In this document: piece by piece, positions 42,507-50,355 of the stretch
Numbering within the stretch: the stretch's first letter is position 1
Layout: the number at the start of each line of letters is the position of its first letter
NCBI GenBank assembly: GCA_005518185.1
Contig: RKSN01000004.1
Span: forward strand, 1-64,000
Reading direction: 5' to 3'
Source: Chakrabartia godavariana
GTDB taxonomy: Bacteria > Pseudomonadota > Alphaproteobacteria > Sphingomonadales > Sphingomonadaceae
DNA: 64,000 nucleotides
Translations under genes and position numbers: made by a program
Notes under the pieces: model-generated
What the model saw: only the letters and a program-made list of their open reading frames with translations
What the model was told of the DNA's origin: nothing
The model's database searches: none

Positions 42507-45398
42507 ATGCCGCGTCGCGTGACCCTGACCGATCGACAGCGCGAGGCGCTGCTTCACTTGCCGGTCGATCAAGGTGAGCTGCTGCGGCACTATACCCTCA
42601 GCGATGAGGATCTCGGGCATATCCGCCAGCGCCGGCGCGCCCACAATCGTTTTGGCTTCGCGCTGCAACTGTGCGTCCTGCGCTACCCGGGCCGGGTGCT
42701 CGCTCCTGGCGAGTTGATCCCGGCGCAGGTATCGGATTTCATCGCGGCCCAGCTCGGCCTGACCAGCGACGATCTACTCCTCTATGCCGCGCGCGAGGAG
42801 ACCCGGCACGAGCATCTGGCGGACCTTCGCCGAATCTACGGCTATCGCTCCTTTTCGGGGCGGGGCGCACGGGATTTGCGCGAATGGATCGCTCGGGAAG
42901 CCGAGGCGGCGACATCGAATGAGGATCTTGCCCGTCGCTTCGTTGCGGAGTGTCGCCGCACCCGCACGATCCTTCCCGGCTCCTCGACGATCGAGCGCCT
43001 TTGCGCCGATGCGCTGGTTGAGGCCGAGCGCCGGATCGAGGATCTTATCGCCCATCGCATCACGCCAACCCTGAGCGAGAATTTGGCTCACCTGTTGGAG
43101 GATACGGTGGATGGTCGCGTCACGCGCTTCGTATGGCTGCGACAGTTCGAGGTTGGCGCAAATTCAGCAGCCGCTAACCGGCTGATGGATCGACTGGAAT
43201 ATCTTCAAAGGTTCGATCTTCCGGCGGATTTGCTGGACGGCGTGCCGGCGCATCGTGTGACCCGGCTTCGCCGGCAGGGCGAGCGCTATTACGCCGACGG
43301 CATGCGTGATCTGCCCGAAGACAGGCGGCTTGCGATCCTCGCTGTCTGCACCCTGGAATGGCGGTCATCGCTGGCCGATGTCATCGTGGAGACCCACGAT
43401 CGCATCGTAGGCCGTCTCTATCGGGCCTCCGAACGCCTTTGCAACACCAGGATCGCCGACGCAAAGGCGGCCGTTCGGGACACGCTGAAGTCCTTTGCCG
43501 AAATCGGTGGTGCTTTGCTTGGAGCGCAGGACGATGGCACGGCCCTGGACGGGATAATCGCCACCGGGCCTGGCTGGGAACGGTTCAGAACCCTTGTCGC
43601 CACGGCCTCCGCGCTGACCAACGTGCTCGCGGCCGACCCGCTCAGCCGTGTGCTGGACGGCTATCACCGTTTCCGCCTCTACGCGCCCAGGATGCTGCGC
43701 CTGCTCGACATGCAGGCGGCGCCGATCGCCACGCCTCTTCTGGCGGCCGTTGCGATGCTGCGTAACGGGATCAAGGTCGATCCGCCGGTGGATTTTCTAC
43801 GTCCCAACTCGAAATGGCATCGTCATCTTCGCGCTGAGCCCAGCGGCGACCACCGGCTTTGGGAAATCGCGGTGCTGTTCCACATCCGCGACGCCTTCCG
43901 GTCCGGTGACATATGGTTGGCGGGATCGCGCCGCTATGGCGACCTCAAGCAGCTTCTGGTCCCGCCACAGGCGATAGAGCAGACCGCGCGGCTCGCCGTG
44001 CCGCTGCGACCCGGCGAATGGCTGGCCGAGCGCAGGGCTCGACTGGATACACGGCTGAAGGAGTTTGGCCGCGCGGCGCGAACCGGCACGATCCCAGGCG
44101 GCATCATCGAGAACGGCAAGCTGCACATCGACAAGCTGAGGGCCGACACGCCCGAAGGGGCCGAGGATCTCGTGCTCGATCTCTATCAACAGCTCCCGCC
44201 CGCGAGGATCACCGATCTGTTGCTGGAAGTCGATGAGCGAACCGGATTTTCCGAGGCGTTCACGCATCTGCGCACCGGCGCGCCCTGCAGCGACCGGATC
44301 GGCCTGATGAACGTGTTGCTGGCGGAAGGCGTCAATCTCGGTTTGCGCAAGATGGCGGCGGCGACCAACACGCACAGCTTCTGGGAATTGCTGCGGATCG
44401 CGCGCTGGCATGTCGAAGGCAGCGCCTATGATCGGGCGCTCGCCATGATCGTGGAGGCCCACGCCGCCCTGCCCATGGCCGCCTTCTGGGGACAAGGGCA
44501 ATCGGCATCCAGCGACGGGCAGTTCTTCCTTGCTACCGAGCAGGGCGAGGCGATGAATCTGATCAACGCGAAATATGGCAACGTCCCGGGCCTCAAGGGA
44601 TACAGCCATGTGTCCGATCAATATGCGCCGTTCGCAACCCAGGTGATCCCGGCAACGGTCAGCGAGGCTCCCTATATCCTGGACGGGCTGCTCATGAATG
44701 ACGCGGGCCGCCGCGTTCGCCAGCATTTTGCCGACACGGGCGGCTTCACCGATCATGTGTTCGCCGCCTGCGCCTTGCTCGGCTACAGGTTCGCCCCCCG
44801 TATCCGCGATCTCCCTCAGAAAAGACTCTATGCCTTCACGCCCAACGCGACGCCGGCCAATGTGCGAGCGCTGGTCGGAGGTAAGATCAATGAACCGCTC
44901 ATCGAGCGCAACTGGCCCGACATCCTGCGCATCATGGCGACGATCGCAGCGGGGATCGTCGCCCCCAGCCAGATTCTTCGCAAGCTCGCCTCTTACCCGC
45001 GCCAGAATGAGCTGGCCCTCGCATTGCGAGAGGTGGGCCGCATCGAGCGAACCCTGTTCATGATCGACTGGATTCTTGATGCCGGCCTCCAGCGCCAGGC
45101 TCAGATCGGCCTCAACAAGGGTGAGGCCCACCACGCCCTAAAGCGCGCCATCAGCTTCCACCGCCGAGGTGAAATCCGGGATCGATCCGGCGAAGGCCAG
45201 CACTATCGCATCGCCGGAATGAACCTGCTCGCCGCCATCATCATATTCTGGAACACCATGAAGCTCGGCGAGGTCGTCAATACCCGGGCCGCCAGCGGTA
45301 CCCATATCGCGCCTGATCTACTCGCCCACGTCTCGCCGTTGGGATGGGAACACATCAATCTAACCGGGGAATATCGCTGGCCCAAATCCTTAGCGTAG
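42507..45398 (+). CDS. tnpA: Tn3-family transposase
   Basis: A 963-aa TnpA, full length for the family. The N-terminal DUF4158-like DNA-binding domain begins MPRRVTLTDRQREALLHLP. The DDE core is visible in GYSHVSDQYAPF (first Asp), HFADTGGFTDHVFAACALLGYRFAPRIRDL (second Asp) and FWNTMKLGEVV (Glu). AATAAGGAGCATGT precedes the ATG. The stop codon lies within the right terminal repeat, as is usual for Tn3 elements. Confidence 0.95.
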   Translation: MPRRVTLTDRQREALLHLPVDQGELLRHYTLSDEDLGHIRQRRRAHNRFGFALQLCVLRYPGRVLAPGELIPAQVSDFIAAQLGLTSDDLLLYAAREETRHEHLADLRRIYGYRSFSGRGARDLREWIAREAEAATSNEDLARRFVAECRRTRTILPGSSTIERLCADALVEAERRIEDLIAHRITPTLSENLAHLLEDTVDGRVTRFVWLRQFEVGANSAAANRLMDRLEYLQRFDLPADLLDGVPAHRVTRLRRQGERYYADGMRDLPEDRRLAILAVCTLEWRSSLADVIVETHDRIVGRLYRASERLCNTRIADAKAAVRDTLKSFAEIGGALLGAQDDGTALDGIIATGPGWERFRTLVATASALTNVLAADPLSRVLDGYHRFRLYAPRMLRLLDMQAAPIATPLLAAVAMLRNGIKVDPPVDFLRPNSKWHRHLRAEPSGDHRLWEIAVLFHIRDAFRSGDIWLAGSRRYGDLKQLLVPPQAIEQTARLAVPLRPGEWLAERRARLDTRLKEFGRAARTGTIPGGIIENGKLHIDKLRADTPEGAEDLVLDLYQQLPPARITDLLLEVDERTGFSEAFTHLRTGAPCSDRIGLMNVLLAEGVNLGLRKMAAATNTHSFWELLRIARWHVEGSAYDRALAMIVEAHAALPMAAFWGQGQSASSDGQFFLATEQGEAMNLINAKYGNVPGLKGYSHVSDQYAPFATQVIPATVSEAPYILDGLLMNDAGRRVRQHFADTGGFTDHVFAACALLGYRFAPRIRDLPQKRLYAFTPNATPANVRALVGGKINEPLIERNWPDILRIMATIAAGIVAPSQILRKLASYPRQNELALALREVGRIERTLFMIDWILDAGLQRQAQIGLNKGEAHHALKRAISFHRRGEIRDRSGEGQHYRIAGMNLLAAIIIFWNTMKLGEVVNTRAASGTHIAPDLLAHVSPLGWEHINLTGEYRWPKSLA

Positions 45399-45426
45399 GA
45401 TTCCGCCCCCTCCCGCAAACGCCCCC
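45389..45426 (-). repeat. Transposon right terminal repeat
   Basis: 38 bp, inverse of the left repeat with one C/T difference. Confidence 0.9.
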
Positions 45427-45577
45427 TTACTTGATCCAAGACACTCAAGGATTGATACGTGATGTTGTCAATCCCATCGAAATCAAAGTCGTTGATGTCA
45501 GGTTGTTTTGGTCGTGGATAGTGTTCCTGTTGTGCGCGGGTTTATCCTATGTCATTCATAGATTAACAGACGCATAG
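45427..45577 (+). pseudogene. 3' fragment of a membrane protein gene
   Basis: The frame LIQDTQGLIRDVVNPIEIKV then LFWSWIVFLLCAGLSYVIH and a stop at 45577 reads like the end of a membrane protein with one C-terminal helix. Its 5' part is missing at the transposon border. No family recognised. The next 129 bases hold no gene. Confidence 0.4.
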
Positions 45578-45706
45578 CGGACGCCAAGGAACGCGCGTCT
45601 ACGATCCGCCAGTGCGGACAGGCGAAGCCGGAAAAGTAAGCTGGATACCGTGCCGACGGTTCTGACGGTGGATTGAAACGCCGGCTTTTCATCCCGGTCC
45701 TTGTTT

Positions 45707-46117
45707 TTAGTCGAGATGCGGTGGCCTGGCTCGATCCCTCTCAGCTCGATACTCGATCCTGACACTCTTGATCTCAAGCGGGTCGGTCGTCGGCAGTTCA
45801 GCGCTGAACGATGCGGATCGGCTCCCCCGCGGTGACAATGTTCCCCATCTGGTGTCCGCAACGATCGGTGCGCGCCTGTCGTCGAACAGGCCTTCAACAT
45901 GGAGATGACCCCAAACGGGTCCTCGAAAAAGCATCGGCCGCCGGACTCTTCCCATCACGAGGACGCCCTTGTTTGTCCGATAGGTACGGACGCCATAGAT
46001 TTCGAGTGGCTTACTGGGGCTGACAATGATTGTGGTCTGGAGTGGTGGACCGGAGACACAACCGGCTAGAAGACCCAGGATGGTGATGACTGGCAGAGCA
46101 TAAATGCCTCTGTTCAT
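45707..46117 (-). CDS. Putative lipoprotein
   Basis: A 136-aa exported protein. The signal sequence MNRGIYALPVITILGLLAGC ends in a lipobox (LLAG-Cys20). The mature part is beta-rich (IIVSPSKPLEIYGVRTYRTNKGVLVMGRV). Function unknown; it stands at the edge of the metal-resistance region. Confidence 0.7.
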   Translation of the reverse strand: MNRGIYALPVITILGLLAGCVSGPPLQTTIIVSPSKPLEIYGVRTYRTNKGVLVMGRVRRPMLFRGPVWGHLHVEGLFDDRRAPIVADTRWGTLSPRGSRSASFSAELPTTDPLEIKSVRIEYRAERDRARPPHLD

Positions 46118-46188
46118 TGCAACTCCCCCTTCAATTTCGGTGCATCTTCATCCGGCTTTGCCGTCGGCTGCGGATTAGAGCGTTGGCG

Positions 46189-46602
46189 TCAGGCGCGTTT
46201 GCATGTGCGGGAGGGCTTTTTTGGCTCATCAAGTTTGATGTCCTTGCCATTGAGCGTGAGATTCATACCGTCGCCTACATAGGCGAGCCCTTGGGCTGGC
46301 GCCGTCAAGCGGAGTGACGGGCCAGTAGGCCCGCGCTTGACATTGATGGACGTTTCGTCCGCCAGAAAGTCGATATAGAGGACATCCCCACCCACGCATC
46401 TGTAGGTATGACTGGCCACGATGGCGGGCGGCATTTGGATAGAGGCTGTTGTGTTCGTAGCAGCGTTGCGTGCGTTGGTCTGATCCGGTTCAGAACATCC
46501 GGCGAGAAAGCCAACAAAGGGAACTGCCAAGAGAAGAGGGAACAGGCGGCGCGACGGAGGGATGCGGTGGAGCAAACCTTCATCCTTCAAGGAAAAAATC
46601 AT
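46189..46602 (-). CDS. Putative lipoprotein, MliC-like
   Basis: A 137-aa protein with a lipobox signal (FPLLLAVPFVGFLAGC, Cys36). The mature domain has YRCVGGDVLYIDFLADETSI, then LRLTAPAQGLAYVGDGMNLTLNGKDI and a C-terminal Cys, the pattern of MliC/PliC lysozyme inhibitors: a Cys pair and the YxxDGxxLxxxG strand. The ATG at 46602 follows GGAAGGATGGACT. Inhibition of C-type lysozyme in the periplasm is inferred from this similarity. Confidence 0.6.
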   Translation of the reverse strand: MIFSLKDEGLLHRIPPSRRLFPLLLAVPFVGFLAGCSEPDQTNARNAATNTTASIQMPPAIVASHTYRCVGGDVLYIDFLADETSINVKRGPTGPSLRLTAPAQGLAYVGDGMNLTLNGKDIKLDEPKKPSRTCKRA

Positions 46603-46790
46603 AGTCCATCCTTCCATATATCTCGCTTCGAGCAGGATCGACCAACGTCTGAATTTCACCTCGTAGGGTGTCGCCGTGGGCGCGGGGGCGCGCGCCCACG
46701 GCGTGGTCCGCGCCGCAAGGGAAGATGGCACCGTCTGGCGGGTGCCTTTCTCCCGAAAATCGCTTGCGGGGGACCAAACTCGCGGACCCG

Positions 46791-47270
46791 TCAGGCATTC
46801 GGCCGAAATCCCTTCCTCGGACGTTTCTTGGGCGACGGAGGCCGAGCAGGCGTGAGGTGCCGCTGAAACAGCCGGTCGGTGATCTCGAGCATCTTGGCGA
46901 AATTTTTCCGCATATTCCTGTGCTTCAGCGCGGAGAGAAGGCCGGTGCAGCGAAAGCTGTGAACCAGCCGCGACCCAACGGTGACGGGTACAACGCAATA
47001 GCTCTCCTCGAACGTCATCAGTCCGCCAAATCCGAAGCGGAAGGTCATGCATCTTTGCGGCTCGAGCGCTGTGATGCGGGCGTCGACGGTCCAAAACCGC
47101 GGTTTGTTCGATCTCATCCTGAAGGAATATTCGACAAGCGCGCCTTGCTCGAGCTGCCCGGAAATCCGAACAAACGGGCTCCACCGCGGATAGTCGTCAA
47201 AGCGGGTGAGTGCCGCCCAAACCTTGGGCGGCGAGGCATGCAGGATTGTTTCATTTTCTTCTGCGAACAT
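46791..47270 (-). CDS. SRPBCC (START-like) family protein
   Basis: A 159-aa protein with the helix-grip fold pattern of the SRPBCC superfamily: ETILHASPPKVWAALTRFDDYPRWSPFVRI at the N-terminus and a long C-terminal helix (KHRNMRKNFAKMLEITDRLF). These proteins bind hydrophobic ligands. GGGAGAGAAGC precedes the ATG. A second SRPBCC gene lies at 53026. Confidence 0.75.
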   Translation of the reverse strand: MFAEENETILHASPPKVWAALTRFDDYPRWSPFVRISGQLEQGALVEYSFRMRSNKPRFWTVDARITALEPQRCMTFRFGFGGLMTFEESYCVVPVTVGSRLVHSFRCTGLLSALKHRNMRKNFAKMLEITDRLFQRHLTPARPPSPKKRPRKGFRPNA

Positions 47271-47314
47271 GCTTCTCTCCCGGGCCGCCGCTCGTGCGGC
47301 GGGTCAGCTTCTGA

Positions 47315-47611
47315 TCAGTCGAACAGGTCCGAAAGAAAGCCGCGCCGGCGCTTATAACCATGGTGGCCCGAACGGTGGCGGTCGTCTTGGTGCCCCCATG
47401 GCTGGGAGCCCTCCCGACTTTCGTCCCGGGGCGGCTGCGGCATGGCGGTTTCGGAGCGCTCGATGATCTTGTCGAGCTCCCCGCGATCGAGCCACACCCC
47501 GCGGCATTGCGGGCAGAAGTCGATTTCGACGCCCTGCCGCTCGGAGATCGACAGCGTGACCTTGCAAACGGGGCAGAGCATGCCTTGTCCTGCATCTGCG
47601 GCTGAACTCAT
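47315..47611 (-). CDS. TFIIB-type zinc-ribbon protein
   Basis: A 98-aa protein with a zf-TFIIB domain: CPVCKVTLSISERQGVEIDFCPQCRGVWLDRGELDKIIER. The tail is charged and His-rich (HQDDRHRSGHHGYKRRR), perhaps metal-binding. AGGAGACAATC precedes the ATG. Role unknown; such proteins occur singly in many proteobacteria. Confidence 0.85.
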   Translation of the reverse strand: MSSAADAGQGMLCPVCKVTLSISERQGVEIDFCPQCRGVWLDRGELDKIIERSETAMPQPPRDESREGSQPWGHQDDRHRSGHHGYKRRRGFLSDLFD

Positions 47612-47673
47612 GATTGTCTCCTCTCGGTTGTCTGAAGATCTGAGCCTTCAACTTGGGCGAAATACATTGGCGG

Positions 47674-48612
47674 TCAGGTGTGCGTGGAACGCACCTCCGC
47701 GCACTCTTTACTTTCGGTCTGGATGGTCGCGTGCTCGATTTGAAAGGCCTGCGCGAGCATCTGTGCCACGCGGTTCCGTGTCGCCTCCGCTTGCGCGATG
47801 TCATCGACCACGACGTGAACAGAGCAGCTGACATTGCCGCTTGTGATCGACCAGACGTGAAGATCATGGGCACTTTGCACGCCCGGGACCGCGCCGATCG
47901 CCCTGCGCACCTCATCCAGGGACATGCCACGCGGCACGCCCTCCAGCAGGACGTTCGCCGTATCGCGCAGCAAAATCCAGGTCCGCGGGAGCACCCAAAG
48001 GCCGATGCCGACCGCGACGACCGGATCGATCCAGGTCATACCGGTGAAGCGAATGGCTATCGCCCCGGCGATGACCCCGATCGAGCCGAGCATGTCAGCC
48101 CAGACTTCGAGATATGCGCCTTTGAGATTGAGGCTCCGCTCCTTGCCGGACTGCAACAAGCGCATCGACACCAGATTGATGATCAGACCGGCTATCGCGA
48201 CGGCGAGCATGCCCCCCGACTGCACGGGTTCGGGATCGCGGAAGCGGTTGATTGCTTCCACCAAAACATAAATCGCGACGGCAAAGAGCATGAGCGCGTT
48301 GAATGCGGCCGCCAAGATCTCGAAGCGTCTGTAGCCGAAGGTCCGTTGATCATCGGCCGGACGCGCTCCGATCCGGATCGCCATGAGAGCGATGGCCAGC
48401 GCTGCGACGTCGGTCAGCATGTGGCCGGCGTCCGAAAGAAGGGCGAGGCTGTTGAAGACAAATGAACCGATTACTTCCACGACGAGGAAAGTGCTGGTGA
48501 GAATGAGGGCGAACACCAGCATCCGGCTGTTCGCATCTTTGCCGTGATCATGCGCCGGCGGTGCCGCAATATTGGGCTTGCCGGTCACCGGATTATCCAG
48601 CTTGTCGGACAT
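47674..48612 (-). CDS. Cation diffusion facilitator (Zn/Cd/Co exporter)
   Basis: A 312-aa CDF transporter, ZitB/CzcD type, that exchanges cytoplasmic divalent metal for protons. Six transmembrane helices are predicted. Metal site A is visible in TM2 (LLSDAGHMLTD, residues 59-68) and TM5 (EVWADMLGSIGV). The N-terminus has HDHGKD. The cytoplasmic C-terminal domain (RGMSLDEVRRAIGAVPGV, HDLHVWSI) is the usual dimerising metal sensor. AAAAGGAGACCGTCC precedes the ATG. Works in parallel with the P-type ATPase upstream. Confidence 0.9.
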   Translation of the reverse strand: MSDKLDNPVTGKPNIAAPPAHDHGKDANSRMLVFALILTSTFLVVEVIGSFVFNSLALLSDAGHMLTDVAALAIALMAIRIGARPADDQRTFGYRRFEILAAAFNALMLFAVAIYVLVEAINRFRDPEPVQSGGMLAVAIAGLIINLVSMRLLQSGKERSLNLKGAYLEVWADMLGSIGVIAGAIAIRFTGMTWIDPVVAVGIGLWVLPRTWILLRDTANVLLEGVPRGMSLDEVRRAIGAVPGVQSAHDLHVWSITSGNVSCSVHVVVDDIAQAEATRNRVAQMLAQAFQIEHATIQTESKECAEVRSTHT

Positions 48613-48858
48613 GGACGGTCTCCTTTTGCGGATCGGCGCTTTGCTCCGTCATTGGATCACCGCTCTGTCGGCAGCTCGGCGTCTGCAAGGGCATGCCGGA
48701 GGAGTCGAGCATGGCATCGCGGCGCAGCATTGGTCCGTTCGTGCGGCGAAAGGTTCGATCAATAAGCCTTAGACCCTGGCCCTCAGTTCCGAGGTCGGAA
48801 CCTGTGCATTCCCTCAATCGCTCTTGAGGCCGAGCTAACGTGCATGAGGCAAAGGTCT

Positions 48859-50355
48859 TCATGGTCTGTCCGCGCTATCGGGAGCGCGCAGTTCCAGTGG
48901 TGCTGGACGCACGGCCGTGGGCGGCACACCGTCATCGACAGAATGACCGGGCGCCGCCGGAACAAATTCGATGCCGCTGTCGGGATCAATGTCGAGCGCT
49001 GGCGGGCCAGGCGTCGTCTTGCGGCTGAAGCCCGGTTCGAACAGCGTCCCTCCGAAAAGATTGAGATCGCGCGCTTCCGCCCGACCCATTGCCGCGAGCA
49101 GGGTGAAACCTGCGACATAGGCATCGCGCTCGGCGGTCACGAGTTGCACGCGGCTATTGAGAAGCTCCTGCTCCGCATTGAGCACGTCGAGAACATTGCG
49201 GGTACCGACTGTGTTCTCGGCACGGACGCCCTCCAGTGCGAGCTCATTCGCCGCGATCGCGGCCCTGGATGACTGGATCACGGCCTGCGTCGCCTGATAG
49301 CGCGAATAGGCGGCACGGGCTTCCGCGACGACACGGCGCTCGATGAATATGGTCTGCTCGAGCGCCTGGCTTTCAAGGGCGGTAGCGCGCCGCACTTGGG
49401 CCGCGGGCAGGCCCCCTTGATAAAGGGGGATGGTTGCCGAAAGCCCGATGGTTGCCGTCGTTTGCGCCTGTTGAAAGACGCGCCCAGGCAGTGTGCTGGT
49501 GAGCGAGCCCAGATAATTGTTGTAGCCGCCGCTTCCAACCGCCGAGAGCCTGGGCAGGCGCGATGCGCCCGCCACGCGGACATCGTAGCGCGCGGCCCTT
49601 GCGTCTGCCTTTGCGGCGAGAAGCTGGGGATTGTTCTCGACCGCGATCGCGACGGCCTGGGCAGGCGTTCCGGGCAACCCCGGCAAGGCCGGCGGCTGCT
49701 CGAGGTCGCGCGCGGGCAGGCCGACGAAGCGGAGATAATTCTCAAGGCTGGTATCCAGCTGTGCCAGTGCCGTCTCCAGCTGGCCTCGCGCCACTGCGAG
49801 ACGCGCTTCGGATTGGGCAACATCGGTGCGGGTCAGATCCCCCACTTCGAAGCGGTCTTGTGAAGCCTGGAGGTTCGTCTCGAGGACAGCGACATTGCGG
49901 CGGTTGAGTTCGACGACCGCATCGTCGCGCATGACGTCCATGTAGACCGAGACAATGGCCGTGAAGACATCGGCTTCGGTGAAACGCAAGTTCGCCCGCC
50001 CGGCCTCCACGCGCGCGTCGGCGGCGCGGATCGAGTTCTTCACGCGGCCGCCTTGGTAGAGAGGAAATGTCAAATTCGCGTTGGCATTTGCAGACCGCAA
50101 AGGGGCGGAGAAGCTGTTGGCGGATCGCACAACGAATTCCTGATAATCTGCGGTGGCGCTCAGTGTCGGACGCCCGGCCGCCTTGGCGATGGGCACGCCT
50201 TCGTCGGTGGCACGCAGCCCAGCTCTTGCCGCCGTCAAGCTGGGGTTGGTGCGATAGGCATGGATCAGTGCTTGCCGCAGGGTTTCGCCGTGGGCGGCGC
50301 TGCTAGCGACCAGTGGCAGCGCCGCAATAAACCATTTCGAGAATCCGTTGCTCAC
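48859..50355 (-). CDS. TolC-family outer-membrane efflux protein
   Basis: A 498-aa outer-membrane channel of the type I secretion TolC group. A signal peptide (WFIAALPLVASSAAHGE) leads into two repeats with the coiled-coil helices (LRQALIHAYRTNPSLTAARAGLRATDEGV, FTAIVSVYMDVMRDDAVVELNRRNV, DLTRTDVAQSEARLAVARG). NTVGTRNVLDVLNAEQELLNSRVQLVTAERD is a TolC hallmark. The tail after about 430 is extended. The GTG start overlaps the stop of the P-type ATPase (GTGA), so they share a transcript; a TolC next to a P-type ATPase is unusual. Confidence 0.85.
   Translation of the reverse strand: MSNGFSKWFIAALPLVASSAAHGETLRQALIHAYRTNPSLTAARAGLRATDEGVPIAKAAGRPTLSATADYQEFVVRSANSFSAPLRSANANANLTFPLYQGGRVKNSIRAADARVEAGRANLRFTEADVFTAIVSVYMDVMRDDAVVELNRRNVAVLETNLQASQDRFEVGDLTRTDVAQSEARLAVARGQLETALAQLDTSLENYLRFVGLPARDLEQPPALPGLPGTPAQAVAIAVENNPQLLAAKADARAARYDVRVAGASRLPRLSAVGSGGYNNYLGSLTSTLPGRVFQQAQTTATIGLSATIPLYQGGLPAAQVRRATALESQALEQTIFIERRVVAEARAAYSRYQATQAVIQSSRAAIAANELALEGVRAENTVGTRNVLDVLNAEQELLNSRVQLVTAERDAYVAGFTLLAAMGRAEARDLNLFGGTLFEPGFSRKTTPGPPALDIDPDSGIEFVPAAPGHSVDDGVPPTAVRPAPLELRAPDSADRP

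Larger units (their letters stand above)
41170..45426. mobile_element. Tn3-family transposon (4,257 bp)
   Basis: Bounded by 38-bp inverted repeats with one mismatch (41170-41207 and 45389-45426), starting GGGGGCGTTTGCGGG. It carries a GNAT acetyltransferase, a serine resolvase and a TnpA transposase. The 5 bases outside each end (GCGAT and TTACT) differ, so no target duplication is visible; with the loss of the ynfA 5' end this points to a deletion or recombination after insertion. Confidence 0.9.

Noticed and set aside
43797..45134. 445-aa minus-strand frame
   Set aside because: Antisense to TnpA, whose DDE motifs are intact.
41165..45431. Target-site duplication of the Tn3-family transposon
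   Set aside because: The 5 bases on each side differ (GCGAT, TTACT).
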